Origin: Hungatella sp. UBA4396
GTDB taxonomy: Bacteria; Bacillota; Clostridia; Lachnospirales; Lachnospiraceae
Assembly (NCBI GenBank): GCA_002389905.1
Contig: DGRE01000002.1
Coordinates: 1 to 47,271, forward strand
Reading direction: 5' to 3'
DNA: 47,271 nt
Positions within the stretch are counted from its first letter, which is position 1. Every line of letters starts with the position of its first letter. Made by a program: the position numbers and the translations under genes. The notes under the pieces were generated by a model that saw only the letters and a list, made by a program, of their open reading frames with translations, was not told where the DNA came from and did not search any database. Positions 1-7,358 of this stretch are shown in pieces.

Positions 1-5
1 CTTCT

Positions 6-18
6 GTTTTCAAAGTGC
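6..18 (-). promoter_or_regulatory. boxA-like antitermination element of a putative rRNA leader
   Basis: Read on the minus strand this is GCACTTTGAAAAC, close to the Firmicutes rRNA-leader boxA (TGYTCTTTGAAAAC). It lies downstream of two tandem strong promoters facing off the left edge. Assignment as an rRNA leader is an inference, because no rRNA sequence is in the window. Confidence 0.45.
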
Positions 19-51
19 TTTTTGTGTTTCCGTTTCAAAGGCAACTTGCTA

Positions 52-80
52 AGTCTATCACATCGCTTCTGTCTTGTCAA
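52..80 (-). promoter_or_regulatory. Leftward rRNA-type promoter P2
   Basis: On the minus strand: -35 TTGACA (75-80), 17-nt spacer, -10 TAGACT (52-57). An A/T-rich UP-like tract ending AAAAAAAGTG sits directly upstream of the -35. The same AAAAAAAGTGTTGACA block recurs 74 bp away in P1, as in tandem rrn promoters. Confidence 0.65.
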
Positions 81-125
81 CACTTTTTTTATTTTCTTTT
101 TTTGCTGTTTTTTGACAACTTGTAT

Positions 126-154
126 ATGTTAGCACATCTTTCCAGATGTGTCAA
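126..154 (-). promoter_or_regulatory. Leftward rRNA-type promoter P1
   Basis: On the minus strand: -35 TTGACA (149-154), 17-nt spacer, -10 TAACAT (126-131), again preceded by AAAAAAAGTG. A small CACATC/GATGTG inverted repeat lies in the spacer region. It is paired with P2 and faces off the window. Confidence 0.65.
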
Positions 155-201
155 CACTTTTTTTAACTGTCAAAAGCAAAAATCATTCTTTTGGAAATGA
201 G

Positions 202-289
202 CGGAGAAAGAGGGATTTGAACCCTCGCGCCGGTTGCCCGACCTACACCCTTAGCAGGGGCGCCTCTTCGGCCTCTTGAGTATTTCTCC
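202..289 (-). tRNA. tRNA-Ser(GCU)
   Basis: An 88-nt class II tRNA on the minus strand. The acceptor stem pairs GGAGAAA with TTTCTCC and is followed by discriminator G. The anticodon loop reads CTGCTAA with anticodon GCT at 253-255. It has a long variable arm and a T-loop containing GGTTCAAATCC. CCA is not encoded. A consensus promoter lies just upstream and two rRNA-type promoters lie downstream in the same direction, so it may be read into an rRNA operon. Confidence 0.95.
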
Positions 290-350
290 GTAGTTCATAA
301 TTTCCATATGAGCGGTCTTTCGAATTAAATCTTCTCCAGACGCATTGACA

Positions 351-379
351 ATTATACATAATATATTTCGACTTGTCAA
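351..379 (-). promoter_or_regulatory. Promoter of tRNA-Ser
   Basis: A consensus promoter on the minus strand: TTGACA (374-379), 17-nt spacer, TATAAT (351-356). The -35 overlaps the stop codon of the upstream acyltransferase gene. Confidence 0.8.
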
Positions 380-1089
380 CCTATTTTTTGATTTATTTCT
401 TCCTGTATTTTATCTTTTACAATTTCTGCGATTTGAATGGTTTTTAAATTCTGATAATCTTCAGTATAGAGAGGTTTCAAAAAGGAAACCTTTACTTCCA
501 TTTTCTTAGAAGAGTTCTCATCAAAGGGCCGGAAACAATCAATGAGGGCAACAGGTACAATGGGGCATTTTGCGTTTACCGCACTTTTGAAGGTTCCTCC
601 TTTAAAAGGCTGTAACGTGTTTCCCTGCCGGCTGCGGGTTCCCTCCGGGAATATCACATAATTCTTTCCGGCTTTTACATTGTCGGTCATCTTATAGATA
701 ATATCCATGGAAGCCCTCACATCCTGACGGTCTATGGAGAAACCATCCAGAGCTTTGATTACCTGTTTTATTAAGATCAGTTTGGCAGCTTCTTTTTTCA
801 CCACTACACTGAGAGGATTTGGACATGCCTCCATAAGAGCCAGTACATCAAAAAGTCCCTGATGGTTGGGAAATAGGATAAATCCATTTTCAGAAGGCAG
901 GTTTTCAATTCCTTGAACTTCTACCTTAACACGTCCTGTTTTGTTTACCGACTTCACCACATTCCTGAGATAATCATAACGCTGCTCAAGGGTGTGGGTA
1001 TCTCCCGGAAGTCCCATCTTCCAAATGCGGAAAAGCCATACGGGAACACGAAAAATATTCCTGGCTACCATATAAAAAATACGGTTCAT
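376..1089 (-). CDS. plsC: 1-acyl-sn-glycerol-3-phosphate acyltransferase
   Basis: This 237-aa protein is a lysophosphatidic acid acyltransferase, making phosphatidic acid from acyl-lysophosphatidate at the inner face of the membrane. The catalytic NHxxxxD motif appears as NHQGLFD (about residues 76-82), and the substrate-binding motif as FPEGTRSR (about residues 147-154). The N-terminus is short and hydrophobic or amphipathic, as usual for bacterial PlsC of about 240 aa. It starts 8 bp after the fumarase beta stop, so it is probably the last gene of the fumarase transcript. Its stop codon overlaps the -35 of the tRNA-Ser promoter. Acyl-donor preference cannot be read from the sequence. Confidence 0.88.
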   Translation of the reverse strand: MNRIFYMVARNIFRVPVWLFRIWKMGLPGDTHTLEQRYDYLRNVVKSVNKTGRVKVEVQGIENLPSENGFILFPNHQGLFDVLALMEACPNPLSVVVKKEAAKLILIKQVIKALDGFSIDRQDVRASMDIIYKMTDNVKAGKNYVIFPEGTRSRQGNTLQPFKGGTFKSAVNAKCPIVPVALIDCFRPFDENSSKKMEVKVSFLKPLYTEDYQNLKTIQIAEIVKDKIQEEINQKIG

Positions 1090-1097
1090 GTTTTATT

Positions 1098-1649
1098 TTA
1101 GTCCTCTCTGTAATGTCGAATTGCTGTTTCATATAGATTATTACCTTTGCTGTCTATAACAACCACCACCGGGAAGTCTTCTACTTCCAGGCGCCTGATG
1201 GCCTCTGTTTCCAAATCATCGTAAGCGATGACTTCCGAACTTTTTATGCATTTTGAAAGAAGGGCTCCGGCTCCTCCTACTGCTGCAAAGTATATGGATT
1301 CATTTCTGACAATGGATTCAATGACTTCTTTGCTTCTTTTTCCTTTTCCGATCATTCCGCCCATCCCCATATCCAGAAGAAGGGGAGTGTATTTGTCCAT
1401 ACGGCTGGATGTGGTGGGTCCTGCGGAACCGATGGGGCGCCCTTCTCTGGCCGGAGAAGGGCCCATGTAATAGATCATATTTCCTTTTATATCAAAGGGA
1501 AGTTTTTCTCCCCTGTCTAATGTTTCTTTCATTCTTTTATGGGCAGCATCCCGGGCAGTGTAAATGATTCCTGTAAGATAGACATAATCTCCTGCCTTAA
1601 GGCTTTTTGCCTCTTCTCTGCTGATGGGTGCTTTTATGTGATGGTTCAT
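1098..1649 (-). CDS. fumB: Fumarate hydratase class I, beta subunit
   Basis: This 183-aa protein is the C-terminal half of the oxygen-sensitive [4Fe-4S] class I fumarase, encoded separately from the alpha subunit as in many anaerobes. The typical beta-subunit segment MGPSPAREGRPIGSAGPTTS is present, followed by GKG and VGGAGALLSKCI. The ATG at 1649 was chosen because AGAAAGG sits 9 nt upstream. An in-frame TTG eight codons further upstream has no comparable site. It follows the alpha gene closely; together they interconvert fumarate and malate. The gene symbol is generic, since naming differs between species. Confidence 0.9.
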   Translation of the reverse strand: MNHHIKAPISREEAKSLKAGDYVYLTGIIYTARDAAHKRMKETLDRGEKLPFDIKGNMIYYMGPSPAREGRPIGSAGPTTSSRMDKYTPLLLDMGMGGMIGKGKRSKEVIESIVRNESIYFAAVGGAGALLSKCIKSSEVIAYDDLETEAIRRLEVEDFPVVVVIDSKGNNLYETAIRHYRED

Positions 1650-1676
1650 AGTATCCGACCTTTCTTGCTTCAATTA

Positions 1677-2519
1677 TTATATGATCCGGTGTGCATGTCT
1701 GTTTACATGACAGCAGATATTTACCGCCACTGGCAAGCCGGCTATATGAGTGGGATAAGTTTCTATGTTTACGGCCAAAGCGGTGACGCTTCCTCCCAGT
1801 CCTCCGGGGCCGATTCCAAGCTTGTTGATTTTTTCAAGCATTTCTGATTCCAATTCCCTTACATATGGAATAGAGGGTTTTTCGTTTAAATCTCTGGTCA
1901 GGGCGTGTTTTGCCATTTGCGTGCATTTTTCAAAGGTTCCTCCGATTCCCACTCCCACAACCATAGGCGGACAGGCATTGGGTCCAGCGTCTTTTACAGC
2001 AGTCAGGATGGCATCCTTGATACCTTCTATTCCATCTGCAGGTTTTAACATAAATACACGGCTCATGTTTTCGCTTCCAAATCCCTTGGGAGCTACGGTA
2101 ATATCAATCTGGTCCCCAGCCACAACTTCATAATGAATGACCGCAGGAGTATTGTCTTTCGTGTTGATCCGCTCTACCGGCTCTACCACTGATTTTCTTA
2201 AATAGCCTTCTATATAACCTTCTCTTACTCCCTGGTTGATGGCATCGGTAAGATTTCCTCCTTCTATATGTATATCTTGCCCGATTTTTATAAAAATCAC
2301 CGCCATTCCTGTGTCCTGGCAAATGGGTATCATATCTTCAGCGGCAATCTCTAAATTTTCTTTTAACTGGAAGAGAATTTGTCTGCCTAAATCTGACTTT
2401 TCCTGTTCCACTGATTTAAAAAACACTTCTTCCATGTCTTTTGACAGCACATGGTTTGCTTCTATGCACATTTCCTTGATGCTTTTTATTATTTCTTCGG
2501 TTCTAACGGTTCTTATCAT
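1677..2519 (-). CDS. fumA: Fumarate hydratase class I, alpha subunit
   Basis: A 280-aa catalytic subunit of two-component class I fumarase. The three expected cluster ligand regions are visible: CQDTG (Cys67), NACPP (Cys183) and NICCH (Cys269/270). A GIGPGGLGG loop is at about 236-244. The ATG at 2519 was chosen because GGGAGG lies 8 nt upstream; an in-frame ATG 16 codons earlier would add a charged, unconserved tail. It precedes the beta subunit and the acyltransferase on the same strand and follows an Rrf2 regulator gene. An iron-sulfur-linked regulator beside an iron-sulfur enzyme is suggestive, but control is not proven. Confidence 0.92.
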   Translation of the reverse strand: MIRTVRTEEIIKSIKEMCIEANHVLSKDMEEVFFKSVEQEKSDLGRQILFQLKENLEIAAEDMIPICQDTGMAVIFIKIGQDIHIEGGNLTDAINQGVREGYIEGYLRKSVVEPVERINTKDNTPAVIHYEVVAGDQIDITVAPKGFGSENMSRVFMLKPADGIEGIKDAILTAVKDAGPNACPPMVVGVGIGGTFEKCTQMAKHALTRDLNEKPSIPYVRELESEMLEKINKLGIGPGGLGGSVTALAVNIETYPTHIAGLPVAVNICCHVNRHAHRII

Positions 2520-2599
2520 GTTTTTTTCCTCCCGACGGTCGCCGCGAATTCTGTCTTTTTTTATCATAAATCATTAATTTCCTGAAATCAAGCACAAAT

Positions 2600-2636
2600 A
2601 TGGCAGGGAGTGATGTGAATCTTCATTCCCTGCCAT
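2600..2636 (-). terminator. Hairpin after the Rrf2 gene
   Basis: A 14-bp stem with one G-T pair (TGGCAGGGA against TCCCTGCCA) and a 9-nt loop, just past the Rrf2 stop on the minus strand. The following T tract is weak, so it may be a partial terminator between the regulator and the fumarase genes. Confidence 0.55.
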
Positions 2637-2639
2637 TGT

Positions 2640-3065
2640 TCAGGAACTCTGCCGGCTTTTTACCAGCTTTTCCTGAATATCCTTTATGGTTATTTTTTCC
2701 ATCCTTATTCTGCAAAGCTCATTTAGTTCTCCGTAAATGTCGTCCATGACACCTGACATTCCGGAAGAAATCATGCAAGGCATATTTTCATCTCCTGATT
2801 TCCAGGAGGAGGATACGAACGTGACTTCAAGAGCATCACAAACCTGTTTTAAATTCACCTGGGCAGGATCTTTGATAAAATGGTATCCGCCTTCCAAGCC
2901 TTCCTTGGTTTCAATCATTCCGGCCTTTTTTAATTTTGCCATGACCTTTCTTATGCGGGCAGGATTGGTGCATACATTGGAAGCCAGTTCTTCACTGGAA
3001 ATTGTGGTTTTCTTTTTATTCAAATAGACCAGTCCATGAACAGCTACTGCAAATTCACTTGTCAT
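2640..3065 (-). CDS. Rrf2-family transcriptional regulator
   Basis: This 141-aa winged-helix regulator has the Rrf2 layout: an N-terminal helix (FAVAVHGLVYL), the recognition region SSEELASNVCTNPARIRKVM, and the wing IETKEGLEGGYHF. Cysteines occur in the HTH (VCTNP), in VCDAL, and as a pair in the C-terminal helix (PCMISS and LCRIR). Rrf2 proteins such as IscR, NsrR and CymR sense Fe-S status, NO or cysteine metabolites. The cysteine arrangement does not match classic IscR clearly enough to assign a ligand. It lies directly upstream of fumAB on the same strand. Confidence 0.85.
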   Translation of the reverse strand: MTSEFAVAVHGLVYLNKKKTTISSEELASNVCTNPARIRKVMAKLKKAGMIETKEGLEGGYHFIKDPAQVNLKQVCDALEVTFVSSSWKSGDENMPCMISSGMSGVMDDIYGELNELCRIRMEKITIKDIQEKLVKSRQSS

Positions 3066-3148
3066 AGGAATCCCCCATTTTATCTGTAATTATTATAGTT
3101 TCAGTTTGTATCTTACCAAACTTTTGGAGGGATTGTCAAGGGACATAT

Positions 3149-3192
3149 AAGGTGAATTTACCTGCAGGGCAAAGAAAGGATTCCCTGGGGAT
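3149..3192 (+). repeat. Dispersed double-hairpin repeat, copy 1
   Basis: A copy of a ~44-bp element: AAGGTGAATTT, then a CCTGCAGG core and GCAAAGA, then TCCCTGGGGA. It is intergenic between the Rrf2 gene and the CBS-domain gene, antisense to both. Other copies are at 13791, 20824, 21613 and 24712. Confidence 0.6.
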
Positions 3193-3197
3193 ATTGA

Positions 3198-3232
3198 AAA
3201 AGGTCTGGTTCCTTAAAGAAACCAAACCTTTT
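3198..3232 (-). terminator. Intrinsic terminator of the CBS-domain protein gene
   Basis: On the minus strand AAAAGGTTTGGTT pairs with AACCAGACCTTTT with one mismatch, followed by a T run. It lies 17 bp after the stop codon. Confidence 0.8.
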
Positions 3233-3248
3233 CACTTTATGGATGATA

Positions 3249-4571
3249 TTAAACCGCTTTTTCCTTTATCTTAACAATAGCTTCTTTTATTACCTTATCT
3301 TCCATTTCCAAAATGGTATAATGATTTTTTTCATCATCAAGCTCTAAAGGCATCTGAGAATCCTTTGGGATAAAGCCTAAAAGTTCTATTAAGTAACCGG
3401 ATAAGGTATCGCAGGAGCTTTCTATCTCGTCGTGAAGAACCTCATCAAGGTCATACAGGGATACGCTTCCTGCTGCTTTATATACATAAGGCTCTATTTC
3501 GACTAATTCAGGTTCTTCGTCATCGTATTCGTCGTGGATATCTCCTACGATTTCTTCGATAAGATCTTCCATAGTGATCAGTCCGGCGACTCCGCCGTAT
3601 TCATCCACCAGGATGGCCATCTTTGTCTTATTCTTCTGCATATCCAGAAATAAATCGTCTGTCTTTTTATTTTCCGGTATGAAGTAAGGCTTCTGCATAA
3701 TGGAATGGATGTCTACTTCCGACTGATCTTTTTTATTCATTTCTATGATAAAGTCCTTCATGAATAAAATACCGATTATATTATCAATCTCATCTTCATA
3801 AACAGGAATTCTGGAATGACGGCTGTCCAGTATCTCATTGAGAACCAGATCCATGGGCTTGTTGATGTCAACTGCCACCATATCCTGTCTGGGCGTCATG
3901 ATTTCTCTGGCCCTCTTATCGTCAAAAAGGAAAATTGACGTAATCATATCTTCTTCGATCTGGTTAAACACACCGCTCTCCCGCCCTGTCTGAAGCATGG
4001 AACGGATTTCTTCCTCTGAGACTTCCTCTTCTAAATTGGCTGTCTTCATCCCCAGAAGCTTTAAAATTCCGTTGGTAGATAAGGAAAGAAACTTGATGAA
4101 TGGGCCCAGTATTTTAGAAATAAAGTAAATAGGGCCTACAGCAAATAAGCTGAACCGTTCTGCCTTCTGCAAGGCTATTCTTTTAGGAACCAGTTCTCCG
4201 AAAACCAGATTAAAGTAAGACAGAATAAAGGTCACTATAACCATGGCAAGACTCCGGCTGTACGGGATGCCAAGAGATTCCATCTTTCCTCCTAAAACCT
4301 GTGAAATTCCGGTGGCTGCCGATGCACTGGAAAAGAAGCCGGCAAATGTAATTGCCACCTGAATGGTGGAAAGAAAGCCTGTGGAATCCTCTGAAAGCTT
4401 CTGAATCAGAGCTGCCTTTTTGTTTCCTCCGTCAGCTAACATCCGAATTCTGTTTTTGTTGACCGATACAACGGCCATTTCCGACCCTGCAAAAAATGCA
4501 TTCATCAAGGTCAGACCAATTAATAATAAAATCTGTGCGGCTATCTGCGCCGCGCCTGGGTCACTATCCAA
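3249..4571 (-). CDS. CNNM/HlyC-CorC family membrane protein with CBS pair
   Basis: A 440-aa member of the family annotated as hemolysin-like or CorC transporters, associated with Mg2+/divalent cation homeostasis. About residues 1-190 form the DUF21/CNNM membrane domain with several hydrophobic segments (ILLLIGLTLMNAFFAGSEMA at the N-terminus). Two CBS domains (about 205-335; IMTPRQDMVAVD, MQKPYFIPEN) follow, then the C-terminal CorC_HlyC domain with an acidic linker (about 340-425). The start is TTG at 4571, with AGGAGG 9 nt upstream. It has its own promoter and terminator. True transport substrate and any haemolytic activity are unknown. Confidence 0.88.
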   Translation of the reverse strand: MDSDPGAAQIAAQILLLIGLTLMNAFFAGSEMAVVSVNKNRIRMLADGGNKKAALIQKLSEDSTGFLSTIQVAITFAGFFSSASAATGISQVLGGKMESLGIPYSRSLAMVIVTFILSYFNLVFGELVPKRIALQKAERFSLFAVGPIYFISKILGPFIKFLSLSTNGILKLLGMKTANLEEEVSEEEIRSMLQTGRESGVFNQIEEDMITSIFLFDDKRAREIMTPRQDMVAVDINKPMDLVLNEILDSRHSRIPVYEDEIDNIIGILFMKDFIIEMNKKDQSEVDIHSIMQKPYFIPENKKTDDLFLDMQKNKTKMAILVDEYGGVAGLITMEDLIEEIVGDIHDEYDDEEPELVEIEPYVYKAAGSVSLYDLDEVLHDEIESSCDTLSGYLIELLGFIPKDSQMPLELDDEKNHYTILEMEDKVIKEAIVKIKEKAV

Positions 4572-4715
4572 GCTGGTATTCCTCCTTTTTTTTCGGACTC
4601 ATTGTCCTCGCAGAACTTTCCTGCTTAATTTCAATAAAAGGAAAGAACTTTGACTGCAGTAAAATTTACATGGCTGCGTTCAAAGTCCCTTCACTGCTCT
4701 TTATTGATGGCTATT

Positions 4716-4744
4716 ATTATAATATAAAAATTCAAATATTACAA
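4716..4744 (-). promoter_or_regulatory. Promoter of the CBS-domain protein gene
   Basis: Minus strand: TTGTAA (4739-4744), 17-nt spacer, TATAAT (4716-4721). It lies just downstream of the gyrA stop and about 140 bp before the TTG start. Confidence 0.65.
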
Positions 4745-4763
4745 TACTGTTTTTTATTAAGGA

Positions 4764-7280
4764 TTATTCTTCCTCTTCGAGTTCCAGTTCTTCCAGCCCT
4801 TCGCCTTCGGATTTGCTGCCGTCATCCCGTACCTTTGCAATGCTGGCAACGGTGATATCGGAGTCCTGATCAATGTTCATCAGCTTGACACCGGAAGTGT
4901 TTCTGCCGATAACGGAAATATCGTTGACAGCAATCCGGATGACAATTCCTCCGGTTGTGATGAGGAGAAGGTCATGATCATCATGAACCAGCTTGGCTCC
5001 CACAATATCTCCTGTCTTTTCTGTAATTCTATAACAGAGAACTCCTTTTCCGCCTCTGTTCTGAGGAGTGAATTCTTCAATCGGAGTTCGTTTTCCCATG
5101 CCGTTTTCTGATACAATCAAAAGTTTGGGGCCCTGGGAATCCATCTGCATTCCCACAACCTGATCGTCTTCATTGAGCTTCATACCGATAACACCGATGG
5201 ATACACGTCCTGTCACACGGACATCTTTTTCATGGAACCGGATACACTGGCCTTTTTTTGTCACCAGGAAAATATCCTTTGTATCATCAGTGGCTTTTAC
5301 TTCAATCAGCTCGTCATTGTCCCTGAGAACAATGGCCTGAAGACCGTTTTTGCGGACATTGGCGTAATCCTTCATAGGAGTTTTCTTCACCATACCGTTT
5401 CTGGTTGCCATGAAGAGGTACTTGTCATCGTCGTATTCCTTCATGGGGATGATGGAGGTGATGTTCTCTCCCGGAAGCATCTGCAGAAGATTTACAATAG
5501 CGGTACCCCTGGCTGTCCGGCTTCCTTCGGGAATCATGTATGTCTTTAACCGGTAAACCCGGCCTGTATTGGTAAAGAACATCAGGTAGTGATGGGTGGT
5601 GGTCATCATCAGGTCTTCAATGTAATCCTGATCAATGGTCTGCATTCCCTTGATTCCCTTTCCTCCCCTGTTCTGGTTTTTGAAGTTGTCAACGGACATT
5701 CTCTTGATGTATCCCAGCTTTGTCATAGCTACGATGGTATTCTCATCGGGAATCAAGTCTTCCATGGACATATCGAATTCATCAAATCCGATGGAGGTTC
5801 TTCTATCGTCTCCGTATTTTGCCTGGATGAAAGAAATTTCCTCCTTAATGACTGCCAGAAGTCTTTTCTCATCTGCAAGAATTGCTTTTAATTCTGCAAT
5901 TCTTTCCTGAAGCTCCTTGTATTCATTTTCAAGCTTTTCACGTTCCAGACCTGTCAAAGCTCTCAGACGCATATCTACTATAGCCTGAGACTGAGGATCA
6001 CTCAGTTCAAAGCGGGCCATAAGCTCTGCTTTTGCTGCCTGGACATTTTCAGCGGCCCGGATGATCCGGATCACTTCGTCGATGTTATCTAAAGCAATGA
6101 GCAGACCCTTTAAGATATGGGCTCTTTCCTCTGCTTTATTTAAATCATACTGGGTCCTTCTGGTCACAACTTCTTTCTGGTGGTCCAGATAGTAGTCTAG
6201 CATCTGAAGGATGTTTAAAACCTTTGGTTCCAGAACGCCGGAAGCATTTTTAACCAAGGCCAGCATGATGACGCCGAAGGTGTCCTGAAGCTGGGTGTGC
6301 TTGAGAAGCTGGTTTAACAGCACATTGGCATTGACATCGCGTCGCAGCTCAATGCAGATTCTCATGCCGGTACGGTCGGATTCATCTCTTAAATCCGTAA
6401 TTCCGTCCACTTTTTTATCTTTTACCAGTTCTGCGATCTTTTCAATCAGACGGGCTTTGTTGACCATGTAGGGAAGCTCGGTTACAATGATCCTGCTTTT
6501 TCCGTTTGGCATGGTTTCAATATCGCTGACAGCACGAACCCTTATTTTGCCTCTTCCGGTGCGGTATGCGTCTTCAATTCCCCGTTTTCCCAGGATGGTT
6601 GCTCCTGTCGGGAAGTCAGGTCCTTTGATGATTTCCAGCACTTCCTCCATGGTGGTTTCTCTGTTTTCTTCCACCTGGTTGTCAATGATCTTTATAACTG
6701 CACCGATAACCTCTCTTAAGTTATGGGGAGGAATGTTGGTGGCCATACCTACGGCTATACCGGAGGTACCGTTTATCAGAAGGTTTGGATAGCGGGAAGG
6801 AAGCACATCAGGCTCCCTTTCGGTTTCATCAAAGTTAGGGCTGAAATCAACGGTGTTTTTATTGATATCCGCCAGCATTTCCATGGATATTTTGCTCAAA
6901 CGGGCTTCCGTATACCTCATGGCTGCGGCGCCGTCTCCATCCACGGAACCGAAGTTTCCATGACCATCCACCAGAGGATATCTGGTGGACCATTCCTGGG
7001 CCATGTTGACCAATGCTCCGTAGATGGAGCTGTCACCGTGAGGATGGTACTTACCCATGGTATCACCGACGATACGGGCGCATTTACGGTGGGGTTTATC
7101 AGGACCGTTATTCAGCTCGATCATAGAATACAAAACTCTGCGCTGTACGGGCTTTAAACCATCCCGTACATCAGGCAGGGCTCTGGAAACAATGACACTC
7201 ATGGCATAATCAATGTATGATTTTTCCATGGTCTTTTTTAGGTCCACGTCATGAACTTTATCAAAGATATTTGGTTCCAT
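4764..7280 (-). CDS. gyrA: DNA gyrase subunit A
   Basis: This 838-aa subunit performs the DNA breakage-reunion step of the A2B2 gyrase that introduces negative supercoils. The catalytic tyrosine is Tyr123 in AAMRYTE. The quinolone region reads HPHGDSSIYGALVNMAQ (residues 79-95): Ser84 matches E. coli Ser83, but Gly88 occupies the place of the acidic Asp87. The GyrA-box appears as QNRGGKG and begins the DNA-wrapping beta-pinwheel. A second QNRGGKG is nearer the C-terminus, which ends in an acidic tail (ELELEEEE). It follows gyrB after a ~80-bp gap in the classical origin order. Confidence 0.98.
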   Translation of the reverse strand: MEPNIFDKVHDVDLKKTMEKSYIDYAMSVIVSRALPDVRDGLKPVQRRVLYSMIELNNGPDKPHRKCARIVGDTMGKYHPHGDSSIYGALVNMAQEWSTRYPLVDGHGNFGSVDGDGAAAMRYTEARLSKISMEMLADINKNTVDFSPNFDETEREPDVLPSRYPNLLINGTSGIAVGMATNIPPHNLREVIGAVIKIIDNQVEENRETTMEEVLEIIKGPDFPTGATILGKRGIEDAYRTGRGKIRVRAVSDIETMPNGKSRIIVTELPYMVNKARLIEKIAELVKDKKVDGITDLRDESDRTGMRICIELRRDVNANVLLNQLLKHTQLQDTFGVIMLALVKNASGVLEPKVLNILQMLDYYLDHQKEVVTRRTQYDLNKAEERAHILKGLLIALDNIDEVIRIIRAAENVQAAKAELMARFELSDPQSQAIVDMRLRALTGLEREKLENEYKELQERIAELKAILADEKRLLAVIKEEISFIQAKYGDDRRTSIGFDEFDMSMEDLIPDENTIVAMTKLGYIKRMSVDNFKNQNRGGKGIKGMQTIDQDYIEDLMMTTTHHYLMFFTNTGRVYRLKTYMIPEGSRTARGTAIVNLLQMLPGENITSIIPMKEYDDDKYLFMATRNGMVKKTPMKDYANVRKNGLQAIVLRDNDELIEVKATDDTKDIFLVTKKGQCIRFHEKDVRVTGRVSIGVIGMKLNEDDQVVGMQMDSQGPKLLIVSENGMGKRTPIEEFTPQNRGGKGVLCYRITEKTGDIVGAKLVHDDHDLLLITTGGIVIRIAVNDISVIGRNTSGVKLMNIDQDSDITVASIAKVRDDGSKSEGEGLEELELEEEE

Positions 7281-7358
7281 TTTATTTCCTCCAATTATTT
7301 CAATTCACGCATCTGTCCAGATGCGAAAAATCGCCTTTGTACTTCAAAACCTTTTTTA

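Noticed and set aside
1..200. 61-codon plus-strand ORF at the left edge
   Set aside because: It is the reverse side of the tandem rRNA-type promoters, Phe/Leu-rich from T tracts, with no ribosome site.
3066..3248. Small gene between the Rrf2 and CBS-domain genes
   Set aside because: The stretch holds only a repeat copy and a terminator; no ORF with a start and ribosome site.
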